A stretch of 64,000 bases of DNA from Ornithinimicrobium murale (GCF_003352835.1 NZ_QLVD01000015.1:124001-188000); one strand, 5' to 3'; counted from the stretch's first letter, positions 17,647 through 27,034 are shown. Numbers and translations: made by a program. The notes: generated by a model not told the origin, from the sequence alone.

Positions 17647-17841
17647 ATGGCCGGCCAGGAGCAGAAGCGCCCACAGCGGCGTGAGGACGAGGACACGCCG
17701 GCGCCCGAGGCGCCGGCAGTGCAGCAGCAGGACACCGAGCGCAGTGCCGAGGTGGACGATCTGCTCGATGAGATCGACGGCGTGCTGGAGACCAACGCCG
17801 AGGAGTTTGTGCACGGCTTCGTGCAGAAGGGTGGCCAGTGA
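17647..17841 (+). CDS. pup: Prokaryotic ubiquitin-like protein Pup
   Basis: A 64-residue protein ending in KGGQ. The N-terminal half is polar and disordered-looking, and the C-terminal half ([20 protein letters not shown]) is the helix bound by Mpa and the Dop/PafA enzymes. The terminal Gln must be deamidated by Dop before PafA joins it to lysines. A strong AGGAGG precedes ATG 17647. Its stop overlaps the prcB start by four bases (GTGA), coupling tag and protease production. Confidence 0.97.
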   Translation: MAGQEQKRPQRREDEDTPAPEAPAVQQQDTERSAEVDDLLDEIDGVLETNAEEFVHGFVQKGGQ

Positions 17842-18665
17842 GCACGGAGCACGGGCGCGGCCTGTCCCAGGAGTTCCTGGCCCCACGCAGCAGTTCGTTC
17901 ACCGAGTTCCTGTCCCAGCGGGCCCCCGAGCTGCTGCCCGGCGGTCTGCCCCGGGGCGGGGGAGAGGGCACGGTGGAGGCACCGCACGGCACCACCATCG
18001 TGGCGCTCACCTTCGCCGGCGGGGTGCTGATCGCCGGTGACCGTCGGGCCACCATGGGGTCCTTCATCGCCAACCGCGACATGGAGAAGGTCTTCGCCGC
18101 CGACGACTCCTCGGCGGTGGGCATCGCCGGCACGGCCGGGACGGCGATCGAGATGGTCAAGCTCTTCCAGGTCGAGCTCGAGCACTACGAGAAGATCGAG
18201 GGCACCCTGCTGTCCCTGGAGGGCAAGGCCAACCGGCTCGCGGCGATGATCCGCGGCAACCTGGCCAACGCCATGCGCGGGCTCTCCGTGCTGCCGGTCT
18301 TCGCCGGATACGACCTGGAGCAGGATCTCGGCCGAATTTTCTCCTATGACGTCGCGGGCGGGTGCTACGAGGAGCAACGGCACCACAGCGTGGGCTCCGG
18401 CTCCCTGTTCGCCCGGGGTGCCCTGAAGAAGCTCTGGCACGAGGACATGGCCGAGGCGCAGGCCCTGTCCGTGGCGATCGAGGCGCTCTACGACGCTGCC
18501 GACGACGACTCGGCCACGGGTGGTCCCGACGTGGGTCGGTCGATCTGGCCGACCTGCGCGGTCGTCACCGAGACGGGCGTGCGCCTGGTGGACGACACAC
18601 AGTTGGAGGAGCTGGCGCGCGCCGTCGTCTCCGCCCGCCAGAGCAACCCGGGAGGTGCCCGATGA
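17838..18665 (+). CDS. prcB: 20S proteasome beta subunit PrcB
   Basis: A 275-residue proteolytic subunit. A 51-residue propeptide ends at HG, and self-cleavage would expose Thr52 in TTIVALTF. The active-site lysine lies in the [18 protein letters not shown] region, as in other actinobacterial beta subunits. It assembles with PrcA into the 28-mer core fed by Mpa. GTG 17838 overlaps pup, and the stop overlaps prcA by four bases. Confidence 0.96.
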   Translation: MSTEHGRGLSQEFLAPRSSSFTEFLSQRAPELLPGGLPRGGGEGTVEAPHGTTIVALTFAGGVLIAGDRRATMGSFIANRDMEKVFAADDSSAVGIAGTAGTAIEMVKLFQVELEHYEKIEGTLLSLEGKANRLAAMIRGNLANAMRGLSVLPVFAGYDLEQDLGRIFSYDVAGGCYEEQRHHSVGSGSLFARGALKKLWHEDMAEAQALSVAIEALYDAADDDSATGGPDVGRSIWPTCAVVTETGVRLVDDTQLEELARAVVSARQSNPGGAR

Positions 18666-19525
18666 CGATGCCGATGTATGTCTCGCCCGAGCAGCTGATG
18701 AAGGACCGGGCGGACTTCGCACGCAAGGGGATCGCCCGCGGGCGGTCAGTCATCGTGGCCAGCTATGCCACAGGCATCGCGTTCGTCGCGGAGAACCCGT
18801 CCCGCACGCTGCACAAGGTCTCCGAGCTCTATGACCGCATCGGCTTCGCGGGGGCGGGCAAGTACAACGAGTTCGAGAACCTCCGCGTCGCCGGCATCCG
18901 CTACGCCGACCTGCGCGGCTACTCCTACGACCGCACCGACGTGACCGCCCGGGGCCTGGCCAACGCCTACACCCAGACGCTCGGGACGATCTTCACCCAG
19001 GAGTCCAAGCCCTACGAGGTGGAGATCGCCGTCGCGCAGGTCGGGGCGAGCCAGGACGAGGACCAGATCTACCGGCTGACCTACGACGGCTCGGTCACCG
19101 AGGAGCGTGGCTTCGTGGTGATGGGCGGCACCAGCGAGCCGATCGCCACCGCCCTGCGGGAGCACTGGGCTCCTGACCTGCCGCTGGCTCAGGTGCTGCG
19201 TCTGGCCGTCGGGCTCCTGGAGGGCCCCGACGGTGAGGGGCACCGAGACCTGTCGGCCACCGAACTGGAGGTCGCGGTGCTGGACCGCCGCCGTCCCCGC
19301 CGCACCTTCCGTCGGCTCGGCGGGCCGTTGCTGGAGGCGCTGCTCGACGCGGACAGCACCACCGCCGACGTGCCGACCCAGGACGACTCGCGGCCCGGAC
19401 TGCACGACACCCTCACCCAGCCCGGGACCGACGGCAACGGGACGCCGTCGGCGACTGACGGCATACCGGATGGCGGGGACGCACGGCACGAGCACTCCAA
19501 CCCTCAGACGCAGCGCGAGGACTAG
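18662..19525 (+). CDS. prcA: 20S proteasome alpha subunit PrcA
   Basis: A 287-residue non-catalytic ring subunit that forms the gate and binds the HbYX tail of Mpa. The N-terminal [24 protein letters not shown] matches the gate and helix H0 of actinobacterial PrcA. After the conserved fold (to ~residue 230) comes a ~55-residue acidic, Pro/Thr-rich tail that looks disordered. ATG 18662 overlaps the prcB stop (ATGA) with GGGAGGTG before it. pafA starts on the base after its stop codon. Confidence 0.95.
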   Translation: MTMPMYVSPEQLMKDRADFARKGIARGRSVIVASYATGIAFVAENPSRTLHKVSELYDRIGFAGAGKYNEFENLRVAGIRYADLRGYSYDRTDVTARGLANAYTQTLGTIFTQESKPYEVEIAVAQVGASQDEDQIYRLTYDGSVTEERGFVVMGGTSEPIATALREHWAPDLPLAQVLRLAVGLLEGPDGEGHRDLSATELEVAVLDRRRPRRTFRRLGGPLLEALLDADSTTADVPTQDDSRPGLHDTLTQPGTDGNGTPSATDGIPDGGDARHEHSNPQTQRED

Positions 19526-20902
19526 ATGGAGCGCCGGATCTTCGGGATCGAGACCGAGTTCGGGGTGACGTGTGCTTTCCCCGGAGAGCGTCGCCTGGCG
19601 CCCGACGAGGTCGCCCGCTATCTGTTCCGCAAGGTGGTCAGCTGGGGTCGCTCGAGCAATGTCTTCCTGCGCAACGGCTCGCGGCTCTACCTCGACGTGG
19701 GGTCCCACCCGGAGTACGCCACCGCCGAGTGCGACAGCCTGCTCGACCTCGTGGCCCACGACAAGGCCGGTGAGGCGGTGCTGCACGACCTCGCCCTGGA
19801 TGCCGAGCACCGGATGGCGGAGGAGGGGATCGAGGCGCGGGTCTATGTGCTCAAGAACAATGTGGACTCGCGCGGCAACTCCTACGGGTGCCACGAGAAC
19901 TACCTGATCTCCCGCCGTGGCGAGCTGAGCAGGGTGACCGACACGCTCATCCCGTTCCTGATCACCCGGCAGGTGATCAGCGGCGCAGGACGCCTCAACG
20001 TCTCCGCGGGTCAGGCGACCTACCAGATCAGCCAGCGGGCCGACCACATCTGGGACGGCCTGAGCTCGGCGACGACCCGGTCCCGACCGATCATCAACAC
20101 CCGCGACGAGCCGCACGCGGACGCCGAACGGTTCCGGCGGCTGCACGTCATCGTGGGTGACTCGACCATGAGCGAGACCACGACGCTGCTCAAGGTGGGG
20201 GCCACCGACCTGGTGCTCAAGGCCATCGAGGGCGGGGTCACCTTCCCGGACTTCACCCTGGTCAGCCCCATCAGCGCGATCCGCGAGGTCAGCCGTGACC
20301 TGACCGCGCGGCACACCGTGGCGCTGACCGACGGCCGCCGAATGACCGCGGTCCAGATGCAGGGCGAGTACCTCCTGCGTGCCCGCCAACACGCCGAGCG
20401 GACCGGGCTGGCTCAGCAGGAGCCCTACCGGCAGGTTCTCGAGCTCTGGGAGCGGACCCTGAAGGCCTTTGAGGCCCAGGACCTGTCCATCGTGGAGCGG
20501 GAGATCGACTGGGTGCTCAAGTGGCGCACCCTGCAGCGGTATGCCGACCGGTCCGGTCTGTCGATGAGCGACCCCCGGCTGCAGCAGCTGGACCTGGCCT
20601 GGCACGACATCCACCCCGACCGGGGTCTGTTCAACATCGTGACCCGCCGCGACGGCGCCGAGACGGTGGTCACACCTGAGGCGATCGCCGAGGCCGGCCA
20701 CACTCCACCGCAGACGACACGCGCCAAGCTGCGTGGTGACTTCGTCCGCGCGGCCCAGGAGCACCACCGGGACTTCAGCGTCGACTGGGTGCACCTGAAA
20801 CTCAACGACTCCTCGCAGCGCACGGTGCTGTGCAAGGACCCGTTCGTCAGTGAGGACGCGCGAATCGATGACCTGATCGCCTCGATGGAGCGGGGGCACT
20901 GA
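19526..20902 (+). CDS. pafA: Pup-protein ligase PafA
   Basis: A 458-residue ligase, paralogous to Dop, that uses ATP to join the gamma-carboxylate of Pup's C-terminal Glu to substrate lysines. GIETEFGV is the nucleotide/Mg site and Asp57 in [14 protein letters not shown] is the catalytic base. The Dop loop is absent, as expected for PafA. The ATG directly follows the prcA TAG, so the whole pup-prcB-prcA-pafA run is probably one mRNA. Confidence 0.96.
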   Translation: MERRIFGIETEFGVTCAFPGERRLAPDEVARYLFRKVVSWGRSSNVFLRNGSRLYLDVGSHPEYATAECDSLLDLVAHDKAGEAVLHDLALDAEHRMAEEGIEARVYVLKNNVDSRGNSYGCHENYLISRRGELSRVTDTLIPFLITRQVISGAGRLNVSAGQATYQISQRADHIWDGLSSATTRSRPIINTRDEPHADAERFRRLHVIVGDSTMSETTTLLKVGATDLVLKAIEGGVTFPDFTLVSPISAIREVSRDLTARHTVALTDGRRMTAVQMQGEYLLRARQHAERTGLAQQEPYRQVLELWERTLKAFEAQDLSIVEREIDWVLKWRTLQRYADRSGLSMSDPRLQQLDLAWHDIHPDRGLFNIVTRRDGAETVVTPEAIAEAGHTPPQTTRAKLRGDFVRAAQEHHRDFSVDWVHLKLNDSSQRTVLCKDPFVSEDARIDDLIASMERGH

Positions 20903-21049
20903 GGGTCGCCGGAGCACAGGTGCTGTAGGCACTCACGGCAGCGCCGACGGGCTCGTTCGCGGGGCGATTCGGGGGTGGTTCAGCAGTCACCCAGGGTCCG
21001 GGGGTTACCCTTGACTGTCCCACCAACTCCTCCCAGACAAGGATGGCGC

Positions 21050-22072
21050 GTGCGCTCTCCCAAGTTCCGGCTGCTCGGTCTTGCCGTGGCCCCCCTGATC
21101 TTCCTGTCCGCCTGCGGTTCTGACGACGGCGGTGCGGGCACCGACGACGCCAGCGAGAGCACCGGTGCCGACGACGCTGCGGCGACCTCGGTCGCCCCCA
21201 ACGGCACCGCCGAGGACGTCACGCTGACAGAGGCCGAGGTGGAGGGCGCCACGGTGCCCGCACTGGAGCTGGACAAGACGCCGCTGTCAGTGGCCGAGAC
21301 CTCCGTGCAGGAGATCGAGGCCGGCGAGGGCGAGGGGGCCACCGCCGAGCAGGACGTCGAGCTGCGCTACCTCGCGGTCAACGGGACCACCGGCGAGGAG
21401 ATCCTGTCCACGTTCTCCACGGACGAGACCGTCTCCATGTCCCTGGCCAACCCCAACCTGTTGCCCGGCTTCCTCAACACGCTGGAGGGCGCCAAGCCCG
21501 GCCAGTCGATGATCATTGCGATGTCGCCGGCGGACGGTTTCGGGGAGCAGGGCAACGCCCAACTCGGCATCGGCCCGTCCGACACCGTCGTCTTCTATGT
21601 CGAGGTCGTCGGCGCCACCACGCCGCTGACCCAGGCCGAGGGCGAGGAGGTCGAGCCCGAGGAGGGTCTGCCCACCGTCGAGGCCGACGGCACCTCCCCG
21701 GCGCAGATCACCATCCCCGAGGGCGAAGAGCCCCCGACCGAGCTGGTCGTCCAGCCGCTCATCAAGGGCGAGGGCAAGGAGGTCCAGTCGGGTCAGAACG
21801 TCCGGATGCAGTACACCGGCGTCCAGTGGTCCGACGGCGAACAGTTCGACACCTCGTTGCAGGAGGGCCGCCAGGCCTTCGAGACGGTCATCGGCGCCGG
21901 TCAGGTCATCCAGGGCTGGGACGAGGGTCTGGTCGGCCAGACCATCGGGAGCCGCGTGCTGCTGGTGATCCCGCCGGACATGGCCTATGGGGATGCACCC
22001 GAGGGCAGCCCGAGTGCAGACCTCAAGGAGGAGACCCTGGTCTTCGTCGTCGACATCCTGGCCGCGCAGTAG
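21050..22072 (+). CDS. FKBP-type peptidyl-prolyl isomerase lipoprotein
   Basis: A 340-residue exported lipoprotein. GTG 21050 has AAGGA upstream and gives a clean signal peptide with the lipobox LSAC, modified Cys22. A low-complexity acidic linker (~23-60) is followed by two FKBP-like modules. The first (~75-195) is degenerate. The second (~225-340) keeps the FKBP pattern (VQSGQNVRMQYTGVQWSDG, FETVIGAGQVIQGWDEGL, LLVIPPDMAYG). It should catalyse proline isomerisation outside the membrane. It lies downstream of pafA, with the cytoplasmic FKBP following, an order seen near the proteasome locus in related genomes. Confidence 0.87.
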   Translation: MRSPKFRLLGLAVAPLIFLSACGSDDGGAGTDDASESTGADDAAATSVAPNGTAEDVTLTEAEVEGATVPALELDKTPLSVAETSVQEIEAGEGEGATAEQDVELRYLAVNGTTGEEILSTFSTDETVSMSLANPNLLPGFLNTLEGAKPGQSMIIAMSPADGFGEQGNAQLGIGPSDTVVFYVEVVGATTPLTQAEGEEVEPEEGLPTVEADGTSPAQITIPEGEEPPTELVVQPLIKGEGKEVQSGQNVRMQYTGVQWSDGEQFDTSLQEGRQAFETVIGAGQVIQGWDEGLVGQTIGSRVLLVIPPDMAYGDAPEGSPSADLKEETLVFVVDILAAQ

Positions 22073-22078
22073 TTCTGC

Positions 22079-22131
22079 GCCAGCAACACCCATTCCCGCC
22101 AGCAACACCCACTCCCGCCAGCAACACGCAG
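22079..22131. repeat. 19-bp direct repeat, just under three copies, between the two FKBP genes
   Basis: Copies start at 22079, 22098 and 22117 (core GCCAGCAACACCCA-TCCC); the third is partial. It begins straight after the lipoprotein stop codon and ends before the next ribosome site. No function is evident. Confidence 0.7.
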
Positions 22132-22155
22132 ATTCACCAGAGTGAGAGGAACCAG

Positions 22156-22533
22156 ATGAGCGACAAGACCAAGCCCGAGGTCGAGTTCCCCGGCGACACC
22201 CCGCCGGCCGACCTGGTCATCGAGGACATCGAGGTCGGTGACGGCACAGAGGCCACCACCGGATCCACCGTCTCGGCCCACTACGTCGGTGTCGCCTGGT
22301 CCACCGGCGAGGAGTTCGACGCCTCCTGGAACCGCGGCGCACCCCTGGACTTCCAGGTCGGCATCGGTCAGGTCATCCAGGGCTGGGACCAGGGCCTGCT
22401 GGGCATGAAGGTCGGCGGCCGCCGCAAGATCACCATCCCGCCGCACCTGGGCTACGGCGACCGCGGCGCCGGCGGTGTCATCAAGGGTGGCGAGACCCTG
22501 ATCTTCGTGGTCGACCTCGAGGGCGTGCGCTAA
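22156..22533 (+). CDS. Cytoplasmic FKBP-type peptidyl-prolyl cis-trans isomerase
   Basis: A 125-residue single-domain FKBP with no signal peptide. Active-site pattern: VSAHYVGVAWSTGEEFDASW, FQVGIGQVIQGWDQGLLGMKVGG and IPPHLGYGDRGAGG. This is the small FkpA/FkbP type common in actinobacteria. ATG 22156 follows GAGAGGA. It sits 83 bp after the lipoprotein FKBP and directly before a 32-bp repeat array. Confidence 0.93.
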   Translation: MSDKTKPEVEFPGDTPPADLVIEDIEVGDGTEATTGSTVSAHYVGVAWSTGEEFDASWNRGAPLDFQVGIGQVIQGWDQGLLGMKVGGRRKITIPPHLGYGDRGAGGVIKGGETLIFVVDLEGVR

Positions 22534-22544
22534 CCCGCCACCCG

Positions 22545-22717
22545 ACCGAGCGCGTGGAGACCTGGGTTTCCCCCCGACCGAGCGCGTGGAGACCTGGGTT
22601 TCCCCCCGACCGAGCGCGTGGAGACCTGGGTTTCCCCCCGACCGAGCGCGTGGAGACCTGGGTTTCCACGTCACCGAGCGCGTGGAGACCTGGGTTTCCA
22701 CGTCACCGAGCGCGTAG
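22545..22717. repeat. Repeat array A: 32-bp tandem units with ACCGAGCGCGTGG core
   Basis: Units start at 22545, 22577, 22609, 22641 and 22673, exactly 32 bp apart, with a sixth partial unit at 22705. Each opens with ACCGAGCGCGTGG followed by AGACCTGGGTTTCC; the last five bases vary (CCCCG in early units, ACGTC in late ones). It lies wholly between two genes and has no spacers, so it is not CRISPR. The same core and period recur in array B at 50059. Confidence 0.9.
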
Positions 22718-22749
22718 GGCGGAGCCTCGCGGCCTGACGCGATAACCGG

Positions 22750-22755
22750 TACGGT
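22750..22755 (+). promoter_or_regulatory. -10-like element (TACGGT) before the 167-residue membrane protein
   Basis: TACGGT ends seven bases before ATG 22763, with no Shine-Dalgarno sequence. It lies 32 bases beyond the end of repeat array A. Confidence 0.45.
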
Positions 22756-22762
22756 CCCTTCC

Positions 22763-23266
22763 ATGGGACGCAGAGTGGCGATCGTGGGGGCCGTGCTCGC
22801 TGTCGTGGGGGTGCTGCTGCAGATCTGGTGGCTCCCGAGCAGTCCGAGACTGGATCAGTCGGGACCGCTCAACGGCTTTTTCAACGACATTCTCTATTTT
22901 GTGCCGACGTTCGGCATCCTCTGCAGCACCGTGGGTGCCGTGATGGTTGCCCTGGCGTTGTTCATCGGGCTCGGTGGCCACGCTCCGGTGCCGCACGCCC
23001 TCCTGAACTTGCTGTGGCTCGGGCTTGGACTTGTGGTGGTGGTGACGGGCATCGAGTATTTCCTCCTGTCCTCCGACGGCCTCTATCAGCTGAGTCTGCA
23101 GATCCCGATGCGACTGCTCCACTCACTTTCCACCGCGGTGGGTCTCGTGCACCTACTAGGTGCAACGCTCATCGGGCTCGGGCTGACGGGTCTGATCACC
23201 AGCCCTCGTCACAAGGCGCAGCACGATCCGGAGAATCCAGCCCTGATTGAGAGCCGTCCCTTCTGA
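22763..23266 (+). CDS. Four-helix membrane protein of unknown function
   Basis: A 167-residue protein with about four membrane segments (residues ~5-25, 45-75, 83-105 and 120-150) and a polar tail (RHKAQHDPENPALIESRPF). The first loop is Pro/Ser-rich. I do not recognise a family. Its codon use has more A/T-ending codons than the neighbours in places (for example GGCTTTTTCAAC and TATTTT), which may hint at a different history. It probably has its own leaderless promoter. Confidence 0.65.
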   Translation: MGRRVAIVGAVLAVVGVLLQIWWLPSSPRLDQSGPLNGFFNDILYFVPTFGILCSTVGAVMVALALFIGLGGHAPVPHALLNLLWLGLGLVVVVTGIEYFLLSSDGLYQLSLQIPMRLLHSLSTAVGLVHLLGATLIGLGLTGLITSPRHKAQHDPENPALIESRPF

Positions 23267-23327
23267 CTCGAGTCAACGAAGCTTGGGCCGCCGGGCCGGT
23301 ACGGGCCAGATCCGCATCGTCGACCAT

Positions 23328-23333
23328 TAGGGT
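23328..23333 (+). promoter_or_regulatory. -10-like element (TAGGGT) for the DUF3866 gene
   Basis: TAGGGT ends six bases before GTG 23340, with no Shine-Dalgarno sequence, consistent with a leaderless transcript. Confidence 0.45.
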
Positions 23334-23339
23334 CAAGAC

Positions 23340-24509
23340 GTGATTCGATGGCGCGAGGGTGTGGTCGTGGGCGAGCAGGCCCGCTGGGGCGACGCCGTCG
23401 AGGTCCAGGTGCGACTGCGCGCGGGAAGCACTGCAGCACCCGTGCCGCAGGGGGCGGCACAGGGGGTCGCACCTGAGGGTGAAGTGGTTCGTGCTCTCGC
23501 CTACGCCTCCGTGACCGGAGTGCCTGCGGCCGGCGACCGGGTCCTGCTCAACACCAATGCTCTGGACAACGAGCTCGGCACCGGGGGAGTGGCGATGGTC
23601 GTGGCCCTGCCGGACCGGCTGCCGAGCGACGACGAAAGCACTGCTGCCCACCCGGAGGGCACCGGCCACTTGGTGAAGGCCCGGTATACCCCTCTGCAGA
23701 CGATGGTCTTCGGTGTCGACGAGCAGGACAGTCCGCACCACAGCACCCTGACCGACGCCGACGACCTGGCGGGGATGCCGGTCGTCGCCGCAGATCTGCA
23801 CTCCAGCCTCCCAGCGGTGCTGGCCGGACTGCGTGTTGACACACCAGAGGCCCGGGTGGCCTATCTGATGACCGACGGGGGAGCGCTGCCCGTCGCGTTC
23901 TCGCGTGCCTGCGCCGCACTCCGCGAATCAGGTTGGCTCGAGGCGGTGATCAGCTGCGGGCAGGCCTACGGCGGAGACCTGGAAGCGGTGAACACCTTCT
24001 CCGGACTGCTCGCCGCGCGGCACGTCGTAGGGGCCGATGTGGTCGTGGTCGCCCAGGGCCCCGGCAACCTCGGCACCGGAACGACCTGGGGCTTCTCCGG
24101 TGTCTCTGCCGGGGAGGCGCTCAACGCCGCGGCCCTCCTCCAGGGACGGGCCATCGCCACACTGCGCGTCTCCGGAGCCGACCCCAGGCAGCGCCACCGC
24201 GGCATCTCCCACCACAGCCGCACGGCATACGGCCGGGTGCTTAACCGGTCTGCCGACGTCCCGGTGCCTGATCTGGGAGGCCACCCCGGGATGGACCCGG
24301 GACTCGCGCAGCAGGTGGCCCGGCAGGCGGAGGAGCTGTTCGCCGCAGCGCCCCATCTGGTGCGCCACGACATCGACCTGGCCGGCATGGGCGCCGCGCT
24401 GGCCGCCACCCCGGTGCGGCTGTCCACGATGGGGCGAGGTGTGCGCGAGGACCCTGCGGCCTTCCTCGCTGCTGCCGCCGCCGGCCGACACGCGGCTTCG
24501 CTGCTGTAG
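23340..24509 (+). CDS. DUF3866 family protein
   Basis: A 389-residue soluble protein of the DUF3866 family, found mainly in actinobacteria and some Firmicutes, with no known function. Glycine-rich stretches such as GADVVVVAQGPGNLGTGTTWGFSGVSAGEALN and the segment RHRGISHHSRTAYGRVL are the most conserved-looking parts. It starts at GTG 23340 and ends 73 bp before pafB. Its place between the proteasome genes and pafBC recurs in related genomes, so a link to protein quality control or DNA damage is possible but unproven. Confidence 0.8.
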   Translation: MIRWREGVVVGEQARWGDAVEVQVRLRAGSTAAPVPQGAAQGVAPEGEVVRALAYASVTGVPAAGDRVLLNTNALDNELGTGGVAMVVALPDRLPSDDESTAAHPEGTGHLVKARYTPLQTMVFGVDEQDSPHHSTLTDADDLAGMPVVAADLHSSLPAVLAGLRVDTPEARVAYLMTDGGALPVAFSRACAALRESGWLEAVISCGQAYGGDLEAVNTFSGLLAARHVVGADVVVVAQGPGNLGTGTTWGFSGVSAGEALNAAALLQGRAIATLRVSGADPRQRHRGISHHSRTAYGRVLNRSADVPVPDLGGHPGMDPGLAQQVARQAEELFAAAPHLVRHDIDLAGMGAALAATPVRLSTMGRGVREDPAAFLAAAAAGRHAASLL

Positions 24510-24569
24510 GCGTCGCGACACGCCGCCGCTGCCGCCGGTGTGCGGGTCGGCCCCGGGCCGCTCGTCGGG

Positions 24570-24575
24570 TAGCGT
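24570..24575 (+). promoter_or_regulatory. -10-like element (TAGCGT) for pafB
   Basis: TAGCGT ends seven bases before ATG 24583, with no Shine-Dalgarno sequence. It supports that start for pafB. Confidence 0.5.
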
Positions 24576-24582
24576 CGGCCGC

Positions 24583-25629
24583 ATGGCCCGTCCCAGTTCT
24601 GCCGCGCTGAAGACCGAGCGGTTGCTCAACCTGGTGATCGCGCTGCTCTACACCCGGCAACCGATGAGCAAGAGCCGTCTCCGCACGGCGGTGCCGCAGT
24701 ATGCCGAGAGCTCCGACGAGGCCTTCGACCGGATGTTTGAGCGCGACAAGGACGAGTTGCGCGACCTGGGCATCCCGCTGCGCACCGAGGTCATCGACCC
24801 GTTGTTCGACGACGAGACCGGCTATCGCATCGACCGCCGCGAGTATGCACTCCCCGAGATCTCCTTTGAGCCCGACGAGCTCGCGGTGGTGGGCGTGGCC
24901 TCCCGTGCCTGGTCGCAGGCAAGCCTTGCGGGCCCCGCCGCCCAGGCCCTCCGCAAGCTCGAGGCCTCCGGCCTGGCCCGGGACAGTGAGTCGGTGGCCG
25001 GGGTGGAGCCGCTGCTGCACACCAAGGAGCCGGCCTTCGACGCCACGCGCGACGCCGTGCTGGCCCGCCGTGAGGTCACCTTCGACTATCGCCGCGGTGC
25101 CGCTGGCAAGGTCACCGAGCGACATGTGCAGCCGTGGGCCCTGACGTCCTGGCACGGACGGTGGTATCTCACCGGCCACGACCTGGACCGCGAGGCCCCC
25201 CGGGTGTTCCGGCTGGACCGGGTCGAGAGCACGGTGCGCGCCTCCGGCCGGTCGGGTGCCTACCAGGTGCCCGCGGACCATGACCCCCGCGCGATGATCA
25301 CCTCTTCCACTCGCGACGGCGAGGGCGCCACGACCGCGCGGGTCGCGCTGCGCCCCGGCACCGGTCACCAGATCCGCCGCCGTGGCCAGCTGCTCGAGGA
25401 GCGCGGTCCCCACAACTGGGACGTCATCGAGCTGCGGGCCGGGTCACTCTGGCCGGTCATCGAGGAGGTCTCCGGCCTCGGCCCCGACGCGATCGCCCTC
25501 ACGCCCCCCGAACTGGTCACCGGCGTGCGCCAGTCCTTGGAGGCCGTGCTGACCGGACGGCGCGGTCCGAACCTCCCCAAAAAGGCGCAGACACCGGTCC
25601 GAACCTCCCCAAAAATGGAGGGTGCGTGA
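24583..25629 (+). CDS. pafB: WYL-domain transcriptional activator PafB
   Basis: A 348-residue regulator. An N-terminal winged helix-turn-helix (residues ~8-80) is followed by a WYL domain (~145-225; PWALTSWHGRWYLTGHD) and a C-terminal WCX domain. With PafC it forms a heterodimer that activates the RecA-independent DNA-damage response of actinobacteria. The last ~20 residues (GPNLPKK and VRTSPKMEGA) are encoded by two copies of a 32-bp repeat read in two frames, so this tail is a recent add-on. Its stop overlaps the pafC start. Confidence 0.92.
   Translation: MARPSSAALKTERLLNLVIALLYTRQPMSKSRLRTAVPQYAESSDEAFDRMFERDKDELRDLGIPLRTEVIDPLFDDETGYRIDRREYALPEISFEPDELAVVGVASRAWSQASLAGPAAQALRKLEASGLARDSESVAGVEPLLHTKEPAFDATRDAVLARREVTFDYRRGAAGKVTERHVQPWALTSWHGRWYLTGHDLDREAPRVFRLDRVESTVRASGRSGAYQVPADHDPRAMITSSTRDGEGATTARVALRPGTGHQIRRRGQLLEERGPHNWDVIELRAGSLWPVIEEVSGLGPDAIALTPPELVTGVRQSLEAVLTGRRGPNLPKKAQTPVRTSPKMEGA
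25563..25615. repeat. Repeat C1: two copies, 32 bp apart, at the 3' end of pafB
   Basis: CGGTCCGAACCTCCCCAAAA(A) begins at 25563 and again at 25595. Both copies are inside the pafB reading frame and encode its C-terminal tail. The same sequence, with the same 32-bp spacing, occurs at 28768 and 28800. Confidence 0.9.
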
Positions 25630-26600
25630 TGGTGCAGGAGACGGCCACACAGCGCCTGTCCCGGCTGCTCACGATGGTGCCCTGGCTGATGAACCGGCAG
25701 GGCGTCGACATCGTCGAGGCCGCCCGCGAACTCGGCGTCAGCCAGGAGCAGATCGTCGATGACCTGCAGCTGCTCTTTGTCTGCGGCACGCCCGGGCACT
25801 ATCCCGACGACCTGATCGAGGCCAGCTGGGAGGGCGGCCGCGTCCACATCGGCAACGCCGAGGAGATTGCCCGCCCGCTGCGCCTGGGCCGCGACGAGGC
25901 ACTGGCCCTGATCGTGGCGCTGCGGGCGCTGACTACGACGCCGGGGGTCGGCGCGCAGGACGCCATCGAACGCGCGCTGGCGAAGCTCGAGAAGGCGGCT
26001 GGCGAGGCCGGCAGCGCCGCCGCGGCCCAGGTGAGCGTGAGCCTGGAGGTCGGCGAGGTCGAGCACCAGCGCCTGGAACAGATCCGCGAGGCTCTGGCCG
26101 GACCCCGACGACTCCACCTGCGGCACTACAACCCGACGCGTGATGAGACCACTGAGCGGGACGTCGACCCGATGCGGGTGCTCTCGCTGGAGGGCCGCTG
26201 GTATCTCGAGGGCTGGTGCCACCGCGTCGAGGATGTGCGGCTGTTCCGGCTGGACCGCATCGAGGAGCTCGACCTCCTGGACCAGGACGGCACCCCACCG
26301 CCACAGGCCCGGCCCCGGGAGCGTGGTGGCAGCGCTTTCCAGTCCGGCCCCGGGGACGTGCTCGTGGAGCTCGAGCTTGCGCCGTCTGCGGCCTGGGTCG
26401 CGGAGAACTTCCCGATGGAGTCGGTCGAGCGCCGCGAGGACGGGTCGCTGCGGGTCACCCTGCTGGCCACGGACGTGGCCTGGGTGCGTCGTCTGGTGTG
26501 GCGGTTGGGTGGGGCCGCCACCGTGCTGGCCCCTCACGAACTGGCCGAGGAGGTCCGGTCCGGAGCGGCTCAGGCGCTCGAGTCCTACCGCGTAGACTGA
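25629..26600 (+). CDS. pafC: WYL-domain transcriptional activator PafC
   Basis: A 323-residue paralogue and partner of PafB. Winged helix at ~5-75 (GVDIVEAARELGVSQEQIVDDL), WYL domain at ~155-225 (LEGRWYLEGWCHR), then the WCX domain. ATG 25629 is preferred: it overlaps the pafB stop by one base and has GGAGGG six bases upstream, which is partly supplied by the end of repeat C1. A GTG at 25626 is possible. The pair acts together in DNA-damage gene activation. Confidence 0.92.
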   Translation: MVQETATQRLSRLLTMVPWLMNRQGVDIVEAARELGVSQEQIVDDLQLLFVCGTPGHYPDDLIEASWEGGRVHIGNAEEIARPLRLGRDEALALIVALRALTTTPGVGAQDAIERALAKLEKAAGEAGSAAAAQVSVSLEVGEVEHQRLEQIREALAGPRRLHLRHYNPTRDETTERDVDPMRVLSLEGRWYLEGWCHRVEDVRLFRLDRIEELDLLDQDGTPPPQARPRERGGSAFQSGPGDVLVELELAPSAAWVAENFPMESVERREDGSLRVTLLATDVAWVRRLVWRLGGAATVLAPHELAEEVRSGAAQALESYRVD

Positions 26601-26611
26601 CCGCATACGCG

Positions 26612-26635
26612 GGGGCCACGTGAGCCAGTGGCCCC
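26612..26635 (+). terminator. Hairpin between pafC and tatA
   Basis: Arms 26612-26619 (GGGGCCAC) and 26628-26635 are exact complements with an eight-base loop, starting 12 bases after the pafC stop. No T-tract follows, so it may be a weak terminator, an mRNA processing or stability hairpin, or both. Confidence 0.5.
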
Positions 26636-26659
26636 AATCTGCATCGAGAGAGAGTTCGC

Positions 26660-27016
26660 ATGAGGCCGCAGCCCTGGCACATTGTCGTCCTAGTCATTGC
26701 CCTGGTCCTGCTGTTCGGCTGGAAGCACCTGCCCAACATGGCGCGCAGCCTGGGTCAGTCGATGCGGATCTTCAAGTCCGAGGTCGACCAGATGAAGGAG
26801 CCCAGCGCAGCCAGCAAGGACACGGTCCGTGGCGAGCAGGCCGAGCGCGACACCTCCACGAACGGCGACCCGAAGGCCACCGGCCTCGGTGACCGGGCCC
26901 GGGACACCGCCGAGGGCGTGAAGGACAAGGGCGCCAGCGTGCGCGACGAGTTCCGCGACGGCCTGGCAGGCGAGGACTCCGCGGACGCGACCCACCGCGA
27001 CGACCCGCGCGCCTGA
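26660..27016 (+). CDS. tatA: Sec-independent translocase subunit TatA
   Basis: A 118-residue protein with one N-terminal membrane helix (HIVVLVIALVLLFGWKHLP), the FGxKxLP hinge, and the amphipathic helix NMARSLGQSMRIFKSEV. With TatC it forms the twin-arginine export pore. The C-terminal ~75 residues are highly charged and contain an amphipathic repeat-like stretch (RARDTAEGVKDKGASVRDE) that resembles LEA/CsbD-type sequences. tatC follows 18 bp later. Confidence 0.93.
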   Translation: MRPQPWHIVVLVIALVLLFGWKHLPNMARSLGQSMRIFKSEVDQMKEPSAASKDTVRGEQAERDTSTNGDPKATGLGDRARDTAEGVKDKGASVRDEFRDGLAGEDSADATHRDDPRA

Positions 27017-27034
27017 CCAGCCCACCCCCGCTTC

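Noticed and set aside
15332-18160. A 942-codon minus-strand open frame opposite MFS, tetR, dop and pup
   Set aside because: It is antisense to well-supported genes, has Arg/Gly/Pro-rich shadow composition, and no recognisable domain.
22545-22717. Possible CRISPR array
   Set aside because: Units are contiguous 32-bp tandem repeats with no unique spacers and no cas genes nearby. The same holds for 50059-50228.
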